A DNA stretch of 64,000 bases from Oceanibaculum indicum P24 (GCF_000299935.1 NZ_AMRL01000006.1:1-64000); one strand, 5' to 3'; positions 43,341 through 53,277 are shown, numbered from the stretch's first letter. The notes: generated from the letters alone by a model not told the origin. Translations and numbers: made by a program.

Positions 43341-44596
43341 GCGTCGAGATCGTCACCTTCGGCTGCCGCCTCAATTCCTACGAATCCGAGGTGATGAAGG
43401 ATCTGGCTGGCAAGGCCGGGCTGAGCGACACGGTGATCGTGAATACCTGCGCTGTCACCGCCGAGGCGGAACGCCAGGCGCGCCAGACCATCCGCAAGCT
43501 GCGCCGCAAGAATCCGGATGCCAGGATCATCGTCACCGGCTGCGCCGCCCAGGTGAAGCCGGAACAGTTCGCCGCCATGCCGGAGGTGGACCGCATCCTC
43601 GGCAATGAGGAGAAGCTGAAGGCGGAAAGCTATGGGCTTGCCGGCGAGGCGCGCGTGCTGGTGAATGACATCATGAGCGTGCGCGAGACCGCCGAGCATA
43701 TGATCGCCGGCTTCGAGGACCGCGCCCGCGCCTTCGTGCAGGTGCAGCAGGGCTGCGACCATCGCTGCACCTTCTGCATCATCCCCTATGGCCGGGGGAA
43801 CAGCCGTTCCGTCCCCATCGGCCGGGTGGTGGAGCAGGTGCGCGAACTGGTGCGCAACGGCTATCGCGAGGTGGTGCTGACCGGCGTGGACATCACCAGC
43901 TACGGCCCCGACCTGCCGGGCAAGCCGGCGCTGGGGCAGATGATCCGCCGGCTGCTGGCGAATGTGCCGGAGTTGCCGCGCCTGCGCCTGTCCTCGCTCG
44001 ATCCGGTGGAGATCGACGATGATCTGTTCCGCTTGATCGCCGAGGAGCCGCGCCTACTGCCGCATCTGCATATCAGCCTGCAGGCCGGCGATGACATGGT
44101 GCTGAAGCGCATGAAGCGACGCCATCTGCGCGGCGATGCCATCGCCTTCGTGGAGAAGGTGAAGGATCTCCGTCCCGATATGGTGTTCGGTGCCGACCTG
44201 ATCGCCGGCTTCCCGACCGAGACCGACGATATGTTCGAGAACACGCTGCGCAGCGTGGAAGAGTGCGATCTTACGTACTTGCACGTGTTCCCTTACAGCG
44301 AGCGCCCCGGCACGCCGGCGGCGCGCATGCCGCAGGTGCCGGTGGAAATCCGCAAGGAGCGTGCGGCCCGCCTGCGCGCGGTGGGGGAGGCGCGGCTGGC
44401 CAACTACCTCGCCTCGCGCATCGGGACCGAGGCCGAAGTGCTGATGGAAAAGCCCGGTATCGGGCGTACCGAGCATTTCGCGCCCATCGCCCTCGACACC
44501 GACGTCGCGCCTGGCACCATCCTGCGTGCCAGGGTAACCGGCGCCGGGGCGGAGCAGCTTACCGGCCAGACCGTCGATATCCGGACCGCCGCATGA
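43337..44596 (+). CDS. mtaB: tRNA t6A37 methylthiotransferase MtaB
   Basis: A 419-residue radical-SAM enzyme that adds a methylthio group to t6A37 of tRNAs. It has the N-terminal UPF0004 domain (TFGCRLNSYES, ITGCAAQ), the radical-SAM cluster CDHRCTFC (about residues 138-145) and a TRAM-like C terminus. Overlaps dapF and ftsY by 4 bases on each side. Upstream open frame into dapF is not used. Confidence 0.94.
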   Translation: MSVEIVTFGCRLNSYESEVMKDLAGKAGLSDTVIVNTCAVTAEAERQARQTIRKLRRKNPDARIIVTGCAAQVKPEQFAAMPEVDRILGNEEKLKAESYGLAGEARVLVNDIMSVRETAEHMIAGFEDRARAFVQVQQGCDHRCTFCIIPYGRGNSRSVPIGRVVEQVRELVRNGYREVVLTGVDITSYGPDLPGKPALGQMIRRLLANVPELPRLRLSSLDPVEIDDDLFRLIAEEPRLLPHLHISLQAGDDMVLKRMKRRHLRGDAIAFVEKVKDLRPDMVFGADLIAGFPTETDDMFENTLRSVEECDLTYLHVFPYSERPGTPAARMPQVPVEIRKERAARLRAVGEARLANYLASRIGTEAEVLMEKPGIGRTEHFAPIALDTDVAPGTILRARVTGAGAEQLTGQTVDIRTAA

Positions 44597-45543
44597 CCGA
44601 CCAGAATACCGAGACCGAAGCGCGCAAGCCGGGCTGGCTGGCGCGGCTGAAACAGGGGCTTGCCCGCACCTCCGCCAAGCTGGGCGGCGGCATCATCGGG
44701 CTGTTCACCAAGCGCAAGCTGGACGAGGCCACGCTGGAGGAGCTGGAAGAGCTGCTCATCCAGGCCGATCTCGGCGTGAAGACCTCGGCCAAGCTGACCG
44801 CCAACCTGGCACGCGAACGCTTCGAGAAGGAAGTGACGTCGGAGGAAGTCCGTCAGGCCTTCGCCGACGATATAGCGGAAATCCTGACCCCGGTCGCGCT
44901 GCCGCTGACGCTCGACCCCGCCAACCGGCCGCATGTCGTGCTGGTGGTCGGCGTGAACGGTACCGGCAAGACCACGACCATCGGCAAACTGGCCAAGCAG
45001 TTCCGCGATCAGGGCAAGAAGGTCATGCTGGCGGCCGGCGATACCTTCCGTGCCGCCGCCGTCGAGCAGCTGAAGATCTGGGGTGAGCGCACCGGCGCGC
45101 CGGTCATTGCCGGGCCGGAGAATTGCGATGCCGCCTCGCTGGCCTTCGATGCGCTGAAGCAGGCGAAGGCGGAAGGCGCCGATGTGCTGCTGATCGATAC
45201 CGCCGGCCGGCTGCACAACAAGGCCGCGCTGATGGACGAGCTGAAGAAGGTGATCCGCGTCATCACCAAGCTGGAGCCGTCGGCGCCGCATTCCACCGTG
45301 CTGGTGCTGGATGCCACCACCGGCCAGAACGCCCATGCCCAGGTCGAAACCTTCCGCGAGATGGTGAATGTGACCGGCCTGGTAATGACCAAGCTGGACG
45401 GCACCGCGCGTGGCGGTGTTGTGGTGGCGCTGGCCGATGTCTTCGGCCTGCCGGTCCATGCGGTCGGCGTCGGTGAGGGGGCGGACGATCTGCGCCCCTT
45501 CGATGCCAACAGCTTCGCGCGCAACCTGATGGGGCTGGAATAG
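44593..45543 (+). CDS. ftsY: Signal recognition particle receptor FtsY
   Basis: A 316-residue SRP GTPase. N domain (about 20-95, [18 protein letters not shown]) and G domain with P-loop [31 protein letters not shown] and [10 protein letters not shown]. It docks ribosome-SRP (Ffh) complexes at the membrane. The N-terminal acidic A domain is short, as in many alphaproteobacteria. Start overlaps the mtaB stop. Confidence 0.96.
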   Translation: MTDQNTETEARKPGWLARLKQGLARTSAKLGGGIIGLFTKRKLDEATLEELEELLIQADLGVKTSAKLTANLARERFEKEVTSEEVRQAFADDIAEILTPVALPLTLDPANRPHVVLVVGVNGTGKTTTIGKLAKQFRDQGKKVMLAAGDTFRAAAVEQLKIWGERTGAPVIAGPENCDAASLAFDALKQAKAEGADVLLIDTAGRLHNKAALMDELKKVIRVITKLEPSAPHSTVLVLDATTGQNAHAQVETFREMVNVTGLVMTKLDGTARGGVVVALADVFGLPVHAVGVGEGADDLRPFDANSFARNLMGLE

Positions 45544-45546
45544 GCG

Positions 45547-47520
45547 CTATACGCTCCGCGCCCGGACGGTACGCCCCGCCGGGAAGGTCACGCGCACGAT
45601 GGTGCCGCGGCCGGGCCAGCTCTCGATCTCCATCTCGCCATCATGCAGGCCGATCAGGCTGTCGATGATCGCAAGGCCAAGGCCGGTTCCCTGAATCTTG
45701 TGTTTCGCGGCCCGGCTGGCGCGGCCGAAGCGCTGGCGGATCAGCGGAATTTCCTCCGGCTCGATGCCGATGCCGGTGTCGGAGACGAGAACCTGGATCG
45801 CCGCCGAGGCGGTCAGCACGGCGGATACCGAGACCTGCCCGCCGGCCGGCGTGAACTTGATCGCGTTGGAGATCAGATTGACCAGGATCTGGCGTGTCAT
45901 GCGCTCGTCCGCCAGCAGATGCGGCAGGCCGGGCGGCACGTCGTTGGTCAGCTCGATCTCGGCACTCTCCGCCCGGTCCGCGAACAGCCGGATCGCGCCC
46001 TGGACCAGGCTGGCGACATGGACATGGCTTTCGATCAGCGTCAGCCGTCCGGCCTCGATCTTGGCCAGGTCCAGCAGGTCGTCGATGAATTCCAGCAGGT
46101 GCCGTCCGCTGGCGTGGATATCCTCGGCATAGTCGCGGTAGCGCGGATTGTCGAAGGGGCCGAAATATTCGCCCAGCATCACTTCCGAAAAGCCGATGAT
46201 CGCATTCAGCGGCGTGCGCAGCTCGTGGCTCATATTGGCCAGGAAATCGCTCTTCGCGCGGTTGGCGATTTCCGCCTCTTCCTTTGCGCTGCGCAGCTCG
46301 TCTTCTGCCGCTGCGCGTTCGGTGACGTCGATCACCTGGGCGATGACCTGCGGATCGCCACCCTCTGTCGGGCTGATCACCGCCGTCGTCATCAGCCCGA
46401 CGACGATATCGCCCGACTTGGTGATGTAGCGTTTCTCGAACTGGAATTCGCCGTGGCCGTTCTGTGCCTGCACTGACAGCCGCTGCTCAAGCGCCACCGC
46501 GTCATCGGGGTGCGTGACGTCGCGCACCACCATCTGCATCAGCTCTTCCCGGCTGTAACCTACGAAGCGGCAATAGGCGTCGTTCATCCGGATGTAGCGG
46601 CCTTTCATGTCGACCACGGCCATGCCCATCGGCGAGCGCTCGAACAGCAGTCGGAACAGGGCTTCCTTCCTGGCCTCTTTGGCGTCGCGCCGGGTGATTT
46701 CCGTGGCGTCGCTGGTGATGACCAGCGTGGCGCCATCGGCCAGCCTTTCCTCACGCAGGGTGATGACCCGGCCATCCCTGTGCGGCAGCGTTAGCGTACC
46801 CTGGGGATTGCTGTGATAGGCAATGCGGTAGGCCAGCCATTGTTCGACCTGTTCCGGCGTGCGTTCCGGCTGCAGGTTCTGGATGTTTGCGCGCAGGATG
46901 TCGAAATAGTGGTTGCCGGGAACAAGCAGCTCCGCAATGTGCGGGAAAAGCGCCCGGTGCCGGCTGTTGCACAGGACCATCCGATCATCGGCGTCGAACA
47001 GCACGATCCCCTCGGAGGAAAGGTCGAGCGCTTGAACAAGACGCATCGCCGCGATGTTGGCGGTATCGACCTCGCGGACCTGATCGGTGATGTTCTGGCA
47101 GGTGCCGCGATACCCTTGGAAACGTCCCTCGGCGTCGAAGACCGGGTTGCCGGAGACGCTGACCGTGCGCTCCTTGCCGTCCGGATCGAGATAGCTATAG
47201 CGGTAATCGAAAAAAGGGCGGTGATTTGCCAGATCGTCCAGATGCCGGTGCCACGCCGCCACATCCTTGCGCGGCATGCCGACCTCGGCGCGGGTCTTGC
47301 CGAGGAACCCGGCGGGATCGTAGCCGGTCTCCGTTCTGAACTCGTCGGACAGGTAGGAAAACCGCAGCTCGGAATCGGTTTCCCAGCGCCACAGCCGGGC
47401 AAGGCGCGGCACTTCGCGCAGTTTTTCGAGCTCCGCTTCAAGGCTGGCAAGACGCGCCTGCAGGGCCTCCATATCGGTGGCCTGCGTCGGGTCAGGAGGG
47501 GGATTGCTCTCGCCGGCCAT
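45547..47520 (-). CDS. PAS-domain sensor histidine kinase
   Basis: A 657-residue soluble kinase without membrane segments. Order: N-terminal coiled coil (15-40), PAS domains at about 45-150, 155-275 and 285-405, a HisKA helix with SHELRTPLNAIIGF (phosphorylated His about 435), and HATPase motifs LISNAIKFTPAGG, DTGIGIEPEE and GTGLGLAI. No response regulator is adjacent; the receivers in this window are degenerate. The input is unknown; the PAS domains suggest a cytoplasmic redox, light or ligand signal. Confidence 0.92.
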   Translation of the reverse strand: MAGESNPPPDPTQATDMEALQARLASLEAELEKLREVPRLARLWRWETDSELRFSYLSDEFRTETGYDPAGFLGKTRAEVGMPRKDVAAWHRHLDDLANHRPFFDYRYSYLDPDGKERTVSVSGNPVFDAEGRFQGYRGTCQNITDQVREVDTANIAAMRLVQALDLSSEGIVLFDADDRMVLCNSRHRALFPHIAELLVPGNHYFDILRANIQNLQPERTPEQVEQWLAYRIAYHSNPQGTLTLPHRDGRVITLREERLADGATLVITSDATEITRRDAKEARKEALFRLLFERSPMGMAVVDMKGRYIRMNDAYCRFVGYSREELMQMVVRDVTHPDDAVALEQRLSVQAQNGHGEFQFEKRYITKSGDIVVGLMTTAVISPTEGGDPQVIAQVIDVTERAAAEDELRSAKEEAEIANRAKSDFLANMSHELRTPLNAIIGFSEVMLGEYFGPFDNPRYRDYAEDIHASGRHLLEFIDDLLDLAKIEAGRLTLIESHVHVASLVQGAIRLFADRAESAEIELTNDVPPGLPHLLADERMTRQILVNLISNAIKFTPAGGQVSVSAVLTASAAIQVLVSDTGIGIEPEEIPLIRQRFGRASRAAKHKIQGTGLGLAIIDSLIGLHDGEMEIESWPGRGTIVRVTFPAGRTVRARSV

Positions 47521-47543
47521 GCCTGGTTTTCGTCCTTACCGCG

Positions 47544-48725
47544 TCATGCGCCTCGCAAGAGACCGCGCGTGGCCAGATTGCGCATCAGGGCGCGGGTGCC
47601 GAACTCCCAGGGCGGAATACGGTCCGTCCGGTTTACACGGTTGACCAGCCGGCCCAGCTTCGCGCTGGTGATCGTCACCAGATCGCCAACCTTATGCGTG
47701 AAGCCCTGGCCGGGCGCATCACGATCCTCGACCGGGGCAAACAGCGTGCCGGTGAACAGCACCAGCCCATCGGGATACTGATGGTTGGCACCGATGGTCT
47801 GGGCGGCAAGGTCGGTCACGTCGCGGCTGATCTCGGCCATGGAGCTGCGGCCATCCAGGCGGAAGCCATCCTCGCCTTCGACGGTCAGCGACAGCTCCGC
47901 CTGGCGGACATCCTCCAGCGTGAAGCTGGCATCGAACAGGCGGATAAAGGGGCCGATGGCGCAGGAGCCGTTATTGTCCTTCGCCTTGCCCAGCAGCAGG
48001 GCGCTGCGCCCCTCGACGTCGCGCAGATTGACGTCATTGCCGAGACTGGCGCCGACGATCCGTCCGGCGGGGGAGACTGCCAGCACGATCTCCGGCTCCG
48101 GGTTGTTCCAGGAGGAGATCGGGTGGATGCCGATCTCCGCACCGCAGCCGACCGCCGACATCGGTTGTGCCTTGGTGAAGATTTCCGCATCCGGGCCGAT
48201 GCCGACTTCCAGATATTGCGACCACAAACCACGGGCCATCAGGGCCTGCTTCAGCCGCAGGGCGGCGTCCGAGCCGGGCTTCACGGCGCGCAGATCGTCG
48301 CCGATCTCGGCCACGATCAGCTTGCGCACGCCCTCGGCGGCGGCAGGGTCACCCTTCGTCTGTTCCTCGATCACCCGTTCCAGCATGGAGCGCGCGAAGG
48401 TCACGCCGGCAGCCTTCACCGCCTGCAGGTCGCAGGGCGCCAGCAGCCAGGGCTTCTGCGGGTCGCGGCTGTCGGCCCTGCTGTTGGCCAGCAGAGCCTC
48501 GACCGGCGCTAGTGCCTCGCCGTCTGCCTCCTGCAGGGCGGCGGCCGGGTCGGGCGTATCCAGCAGGTCGGCAACGGTCGGCCAGTGCCGCGTAACATCG
48601 ACAACCATGCCATCGCGAAGGGTTATGACGCACGGACCGGCAATGGCAGGGTTCCAGGCGCGCCCCACCAGCGTCGCCCCCCGCCAGTCTTCCGGCAAGA
48701 TTTCCAGCCCCAGTTCATTACGCAT
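47544..48725 (-). CDS. Fumarylacetoacetate hydrolase family protein (sugar-acid type)
   Basis: A 393-residue protein. Its C-terminal FAH domain has metal-binding residues in NNPEPEIVLAVSPAG and LGNDVNLRDVEGRSALLLGKAK. This long subclass is typical of sugar-acid pathways (2-keto-3-deoxy acids) rather than tyrosine breakdown. It is transcribed divergently from a KdgK-like kinase, which supports a role in ketodeoxy-sugar-acid use (inference). The start at 48725 follows GAGGAAACG. Confidence 0.85.
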   Translation of the reverse strand: MRNELGLEILPEDWRGATLVGRAWNPAIAGPCVITLRDGMVVDVTRHWPTVADLLDTPDPAAALQEADGEALAPVEALLANSRADSRDPQKPWLLAPCDLQAVKAAGVTFARSMLERVIEEQTKGDPAAAEGVRKLIVAEIGDDLRAVKPGSDAALRLKQALMARGLWSQYLEVGIGPDAEIFTKAQPMSAVGCGAEIGIHPISSWNNPEPEIVLAVSPAGRIVGASLGNDVNLRDVEGRSALLLGKAKDNNGSCAIGPFIRLFDASFTLEDVRQAELSLTVEGEDGFRLDGRSSMAEISRDVTDLAAQTIGANHQYPDGLVLFTGTLFAPVEDRDAPGQGFTHKVGDLVTITSAKLGRLVNRVNRTDRIPPWEFGTRALMRNLATRGLLRGA

Positions 48726-48813
48726 CGTTTCCTCGACGCAAGTTCTTGTCGTTCGGACAGTAGCAGGCCAATACTTCCAGGCAATAATAACGTGTAGTCC
48801 GAAAGGAATGCTG

Positions 48814-49776
48814 ATGCCTGCCGAAATGGCAAAGGCTGGCCGGGCAGGCGATCCGCCGCGCAAGGTTGTTTCGATTGGCGAATGCATGGTGGAGCTGCGC
48901 GACCGCCCGGACCAGCTGTCCCGCGCGTTCGGCGGCGATACGCTGAACACGGCGGTTTATCTGGCGCGGCTGGGCATTCCGGTCGCCTATCTGACGGCAC
49001 TGGGGGACGATCCCTACAGTGCCGAGATGCTGGCCGCCTGGCGTGCCGAAGGCGTGGGGTGCGGCGATGTCGCGATCCTGCCCGGCAAGCTGCCCGGCCT
49101 GTATGCGATCCGCGTCGATTCTGGTGGGGAGCGCTCCTTCTTCCACTGGCGTACTGCCGCCGCCGCGCGCGACATGATGAAGGACGCCGCCGGCGACCGC
49201 ATCGCCGATGCCATCGCGCGTACCGGCTGCGCCTATCTGTCGGCGATAACCCTGTCCATTCTGGATGCGGCCAGCCGGGCGCGGCTGAATGGCGCGCTGG
49301 ACGCGCTACGCGGCGCCGGCGGTCTGGTCGCCTTCGACAGCAATTACCGGCCGCGCAACTGGTCCGGCCGCGAGGCTGCCCGCCTTGCCGTGCAGGCGAC
49401 GCTGGCGCGGGTCGATATCGCGCTGCCGACCTTCGAGGACGAGCAGGCTTTGTTCGATGACCCGACGCCGGAGGCGACCCTGGCCCGGCTGAGCGCGCTG
49501 GGCGTGCCCGAAATCGTGGTGAAGCGCGGCCCCGCCCCGGCGCTGGTTGCGTTCGGCGGGCGGACTTGGCAGATTCCTCCCGAGCTGGTTGCCGAGCCCG
49601 TGGACACTACCGCGGCCGGCGATGCCTTCAATGCCGGCTATCTGGCCGCCCGTCTGCGCGGGCAGGAACCGCCGGCGGCAGCACGCGAGGGACACCGCCT
49701 TGCTGCCGCCGTCATCCGTCATCCCGGCGCGATCATTCCGGTCGCCGCCATGCCCACAGGTGAGCTTTTCGCATGA
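48814..49776 (+). CDS. kdgK: PfkB-family sugar kinase, 2-keto-3-deoxygluconate kinase-like
   Basis: A 320-residue carbohydrate kinase of the PfkB family, with GECMVELRDRP, GGDTLNTAVYLARLG and the ATP/anion-hole motif DTTAAGDAFNAGYLAA. The opening SIGECMVEL matches 2-dehydro-3-deoxygluconokinase, which phosphorylates KDG before aldol cleavage. The start at 48814 has AAAGGA seven bases upstream; ATG 48808 is too close to it. Its stop overlaps the next start. Confidence 0.82.
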   Translation: MPAEMAKAGRAGDPPRKVVSIGECMVELRDRPDQLSRAFGGDTLNTAVYLARLGIPVAYLTALGDDPYSAEMLAAWRAEGVGCGDVAILPGKLPGLYAIRVDSGGERSFFHWRTAAAARDMMKDAAGDRIADAIARTGCAYLSAITLSILDAASRARLNGALDALRGAGGLVAFDSNYRPRNWSGREAARLAVQATLARVDIALPTFEDEQALFDDPTPEATLARLSALGVPEIVVKRGPAPALVAFGGRTWQIPPELVAEPVDTTAAGDAFNAGYLAARLRGQEPPAAAREGHRLAAAVIRHPGAIIPVAAMPTGELFA

Positions 49777-50465
49777 CCATCCGCTTCTATGACCTCGTCG
49801 GAACCGATCAGCGCCGCATGAGCCCCTATGGCTGGCGCGTGCGCATGGCGCTTGCCCATAAGGGGCTGGACTCCGAATGGGTGCCGGTGCGCTTCACCGA
49901 CAAGGAGATCATCGGTTTTTCCGGCCAGAAGCTGGTGCCGGTGCTGGTCGATGGCGACACGACAATCCATGACAGCTGGGCCATCGTGAACCACCTGGAG
50001 ACAGCCTATCCCGACCGGCCCAGCATCTTTGGCGATTCTGGCGGGAAAGCGCTGGCCGAATTCGTCATGCACTGGACCAACACGCAGGTGCATCCGCACC
50101 TCATCAAGCTGATCCTCGGCGATGTGTTCAGGATCGTGCTGCCGGAGGACCAGTCCTATTTCCGCGAGAGCCGGGAAAAGCGCTTCGGCATGACGCTGGA
50201 AGCCTTCACCGACCAGTCGCCGGAACGGCTGGCGGCCTTCCGCGCGGCGCTGGAGCCGATGCGGCTCTGCCTGGCGTCGCGGCCCTATCTGGCCGGTGCG
50301 GCGCCCTCCTATGCCGATTATGCGCTGTTCGGCAGCCTGCAATGGGCACGCTGCGGCAGTCCGCTGAAGCTGCTGGACCCTAGCGACCCGCTCTACGGCT
50401 GGCGGCAGCGCCTGCTGGAGAGCTTCGACGGCATGCCGGGCAAGGCGGTGGGCTTCGCGGCCTAG
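49773..50465 (+). CDS. Glutathione S-transferase family protein
   Basis: A 230-residue GST with a thioredoxin-like N-terminal domain (residue 1-80: SPYGWRVRMALAHKG, LVPVLVDGDTTIHDSWAI) and an all-helical C-terminal domain. The Ser near the N terminus may activate glutathione as in beta-etherase-like GSTs. It overlaps the kdgK-like gene by 4 bases and ends 4 bases inside the convergent amidase gene. The substrate is not predictable. Confidence 0.87.
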   Translation: MTIRFYDLVGTDQRRMSPYGWRVRMALAHKGLDSEWVPVRFTDKEIIGFSGQKLVPVLVDGDTTIHDSWAIVNHLETAYPDRPSIFGDSGGKALAEFVMHWTNTQVHPHLIKLILGDVFRIVLPEDQSYFRESREKRFGMTLEAFTDQSPERLAAFRAALEPMRLCLASRPYLAGAAPSYADYALFGSLQWARCGSPLKLLDPSDPLYGWRQRLLESFDGMPGKAVGFAA

Positions 50466-51640
50466 GCCGCGGCTTCCAGCTTCTCCGCGAGGTCCAGCAG
50501 CATCCAGTCGCTGCCGGGCAGGCCGGCGATGGAGATGCCCAGCGGGCAGCCATCCAGCTTTGCCAGCGGCAGGGTCATCTGCGGCATGCCGGTCAGGCCG
50601 CCGGTGCAGGTCAGCTTCAGCATGGCGGCGCGGTAGGCGCCCTCGGCTGCTCCCGACATGCTCTTCAGCGGCGCCGGCCCGCTGGAGGCCGGCAGGCACA
50701 GCACATCGCCCGGCTGCAGCATGGCGGCTAGGCGCTGGCGCGCTTTCTCCCGCACCTTGCCAGCCTCGGCGACCTGTTCCGCCGTCACCTGCCGGCCAAG
50801 GTTGAAGCGCTCGGCGATTTCCGGCGCCATCTTCGGCTTGGTCTTGGCGATCCATTCGCCATGCGCCTGCCAGGCCTCATGGCCCTGGATCTGGCGGAAG
50901 GCGGCGAACCAGACATCGAAGCCGTCCGGGTTCAGCGTCGCGTAATGGCGCGGCCCGACCGCGGCGATCAGCCGGTCCACCAGCGGCTTCAGCGCGGCGC
51001 GCACATCCGCGCTCACCAGGTCGAAGCAGTCGGTGGCGATCACCAGCCGGCCGTCGGGGAAGCTTTCGCGCGGCCCCAGCAGTACCTCGCCGATGCGGGC
51101 CATGGTGCGGGCGTCGCGGGTGAACCAGCCGACCGTGTCGAAACTGTCGGCCAGCGGCACCAGCCCGTCCTTTGCCACCCGCCCGTGCGTGGTGCGGATG
51201 CCATAGAGGCCGCAATTGTTTGCCGGCACGCGGATGGAGCCGCCGGTATCGGTTCCGAGTGCGGTATCGACCAGTCCGCCCGCCACGGCGGAAGCGGAGC
51301 CGCTGGAGGAGCCGCCGGGCAGCCGGTCGGGGCCGGCCGGATTCACTGGCGTGCCGTAATGCATGTTCACGCCGGCCAGGCTGTAGGCCAGCTCGTCGGT
51401 GATGGTCTTGCCGTACAGGGAAGCACCGGCGTCCAGCAGCTTGCGGACCGAGGAGGCGGTGGCCGTCGCCGGTGCGTGGGTTGCCAGCCAGTCGGGATTA
51501 CCGGCCCCGGTCACATGGCCTTCGATATCGAACAGATCCTTCGCAGCGAAGGTGAGGCCGGACAGCGGCCCGCCCGGCTTGCCCTCGATATGGATATCGC
51601 CATGCGGGCAGAAGCAGCCCAGCCGGTTGTCCAGTGCCAT
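50462..51640 (-). CDS. Amidase (amidase signature family)
   Basis: A 392-residue hydrolase with the Ser-cisSer-Lys triad: Lys in FAAKDLFD, cis-Ser and nucleophile in GGSSSGSASAVAGG and TDTGGSIRVPA. Amidase-signature enzymes cleave C-N bonds of amides or ureas such as allophanate or indoleacetamide. The N-terminal start MALDNRLGCF follows a weak GAGAGACC site. A HAD-family gene lies 40 bases upstream on the same strand. Confidence 0.87.
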   Translation of the reverse strand: MALDNRLGCFCPHGDIHIEGKPGGPLSGLTFAAKDLFDIEGHVTGAGNPDWLATHAPATATASSVRKLLDAGASLYGKTITDELAYSLAGVNMHYGTPVNPAGPDRLPGGSSSGSASAVAGGLVDTALGTDTGGSIRVPANNCGLYGIRTTHGRVAKDGLVPLADSFDTVGWFTRDARTMARIGEVLLGPRESFPDGRLVIATDCFDLVSADVRAALKPLVDRLIAAVGPRHYATLNPDGFDVWFAAFRQIQGHEAWQAHGEWIAKTKPKMAPEIAERFNLGRQVTAEQVAEAGKVREKARQRLAAMLQPGDVLCLPASSGPAPLKSMSGAAEGAYRAAMLKLTCTGGLTGMPQMTLPLAKLDGCPLGISIAGLPGSDWMLLDLAEKLEAAA

Positions 51641-51680
51641 CGGTCTCTCTTCGTTTGCGGGTAAGGTCGGATGAAATGTG

Positions 51681-52394
51681 TCAGCAGCCCAGCTTGTCGG
51701 CGAGATCCGTGAAGCTGTCGGCGGCAAGCTCGATGCCGGGTTCGACGGCCAGGTCGCGGGTCTGGCCGGGGCCATGTTCGGTCGGCCGGGCGACGAACGC
51801 CGTGCGGAGGCCGCTTTTTGCGGCGGCATGCAGGTCGGCATTATGGGCGGCGACCATCATGCACTGCGCCGGCGCCAGGCCCAGCAGTTCCGCCGCTGCC
51901 TCATAGGCGCGGGGCTGCGGCTTGTAGGCGCGCGCCACTTCCGCGCCCAGGATCGCATCCCAGGGCAGGCCGGCGCGCTTGGCCATGTTCACCATCAGCG
52001 CGACATTGCCGTTCGACAGGGTGGCGATGACGAATTTGCTTTTCAGCCGGGTCAGCCCCTCGACGACATCCGGCCAGGGGTCGAGCCGGTGCCAGGCCCG
52101 GTTCAGCCGGTCGATCTCCTCCTCCGGAATGCCGGTGACGCCAAACCGGTCGAGCAAGGTGAGCAGGCTTTCGCGGTGCAAATCGTCCAGCCTGGTCCAG
52201 GGGCGGGCGCCGCTGCGCACCTCTTCCATCGAGGGCTGGTAGAGGCTGCGCCAGGCATCGGCGAAGGCATGCCCGTCGAGCCCCAGACCGTGCGAGCGCG
52301 CAAAGGCATCGACCTCGCGCGCGATGCTGGTGCGCCAATCGACCACCGTGCCGAACACATCGAACGTTAAGGCCTTTACCGCGGAAAAATCCAT
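51681..52394 (-). CDS. Haloacid dehalogenase type II
   Basis: A 237-residue HAD-superfamily enzyme. Motif I TFDVFGTVVDW (nucleophile Asp), LSNGN, YKPQPRAYEAA and MVAAHNADLHAA fit L-2-haloacid dehalogenases, which replace a halogen on 2-haloacids with hydroxyl. Homologues without haloacid substrates also exist. It is on the same strand as the amidase. The start at 52394 has GGGGGTGGGGC upstream. Confidence 0.85.
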   Translation of the reverse strand: MDFSAVKALTFDVFGTVVDWRTSIAREVDAFARSHGLGLDGHAFADAWRSLYQPSMEEVRSGARPWTRLDDLHRESLLTLLDRFGVTGIPEEEIDRLNRAWHRLDPWPDVVEGLTRLKSKFVIATLSNGNVALMVNMAKRAGLPWDAILGAEVARAYKPQPRAYEAAAELLGLAPAQCMMVAAHNADLHAAAKSGLRTAFVARPTEHGPGQTRDLAVEPGIELAADSFTDLADKLGC

Positions 52395-52565
52395 GCCCCA
52401 CCCCCTGCTGCGCCGAAGCTGCCCCTTTGTTGCGTCGCATCCTAGCGCCGGTCGTCCAGCCAATCCATGGGGTGTTATGGTGTTTCTCTCCTGTCAAATC
52501 TCAGCGCTTTTTCTTAATCAGTTGATTTCGCCGTAAAATTCCTGTGTATTGCGAAAGAGGAGGGG

Positions 52566-53108
52566 ATGATGCGGATTCTATTGGCGCTTCTGGCAATTGC
52601 CGTCCTGGGAGGGTGCGCTGCGACGCAAAAGCCGCAGGCGCCTTCGGTTGCCGTTCTGCCGCCGCAAGAAGAGCCGCTGCTGAACCCCTATCCGGAAACG
52701 GACGAGTTCCTGCAATGCGTGCCCTTTGCCCGCACCGTTTCCGGCGTCGAGATCTATGGCGATGCTTGGACCTGGTGGGGCCAGGCCGAGGGGCGCTATG
52801 CCCGCGGCAAGGCGCCGAAGGTGGGGGCGGTGCTGGCGCTGCGGAAGACCGGCCGGTTGCGCCTCGGGCATGTCGCGGTGGTCGTTGCACAGATCGACGA
52901 GCGGCGTCTACTTGTCAGTCACGCGAACTGGGGCGGGGACTCCCGGACGCGGGGAAAAATTCACACGCGCCAGCCAGTAATGGATGTCTCTCCAGCCAAT
53001 GACTGGAGCCAGCTGCGCTTCATGAACACGCAAGGATCATTTGGAAGTGTCTATCCTGCGCATGGCTTCATTTACCCGGCGCAGTCAGTGGCAACGCTGA
53101 CAAGATAA
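52566..53108 (+). CDS. CHAP-domain lipoprotein (putative peptidoglycan hydrolase)
   Basis: A 180-residue lipoprotein. The signal peptide ends in the lipobox VLGGC (Cys17). The CHAP domain has a catalytic Cys51 (FLQCVPFAR), His102 (LGHVAVVV) and a third polar residue in SHANWGG (119-123). CHAP domains cleave peptidoglycan amide or peptide bonds. Ribosome-binding site GAGGAGGGG precedes the start. AT-rich DNA follows it. Confidence 0.85.
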   Translation: MMRILLALLAIAVLGGCAATQKPQAPSVAVLPPQEEPLLNPYPETDEFLQCVPFARTVSGVEIYGDAWTWWGQAEGRYARGKAPKVGAVLALRKTGRLRLGHVAVVVAQIDERRLLVSHANWGGDSRTRGKIHTRQPVMDVSPANDWSQLRFMNTQGSFGSVYPAHGFIYPAQSVATLTR

Positions 53109-53131
53109 CGGGAAATTCAATTGTGTAAAAA

Positions 53132-53178
53132 TTTATGAAAATCTGCAGATGAAGAGTTGAGGTTTTGGTTTTCATAAA
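53132..53178. repeat. 10-bp perfect inverted repeat in an AT-rich gap
   Basis: TTTATGAAAA (53132-53141) and TTTTCATAAA (53169-53178) are a perfect inverted repeat with a 27-base spacer. T-rich sequence follows (TTTTTCTTTTTTG around 53187-53199). It could be a weak terminator for the CHAP gene or an operator for the next gene. Confidence 0.55.
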
Positions 53179-53212
53179 TGGAGTGATTTTTCTTTTTTGA
53201 ATTAACATTAGT

Positions 53213-53241
53213 TTAACGATTTACAACGAATCTGTTATCTT
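53213..53241 (+). promoter_or_regulatory. Candidate sigma-70 type promoter
   Basis: TTAACG (53213-53218) and TATCTT (53236-53241) are separated by 17 bases, in AT-rich DNA 37 bases before the start of the next small gene. The match is partial; I rate it as plausible only. Confidence 0.35.
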
Positions 53242-53277
53242 CACAGCTGTCCTATATATCCAAAGATGGGGGACTCG

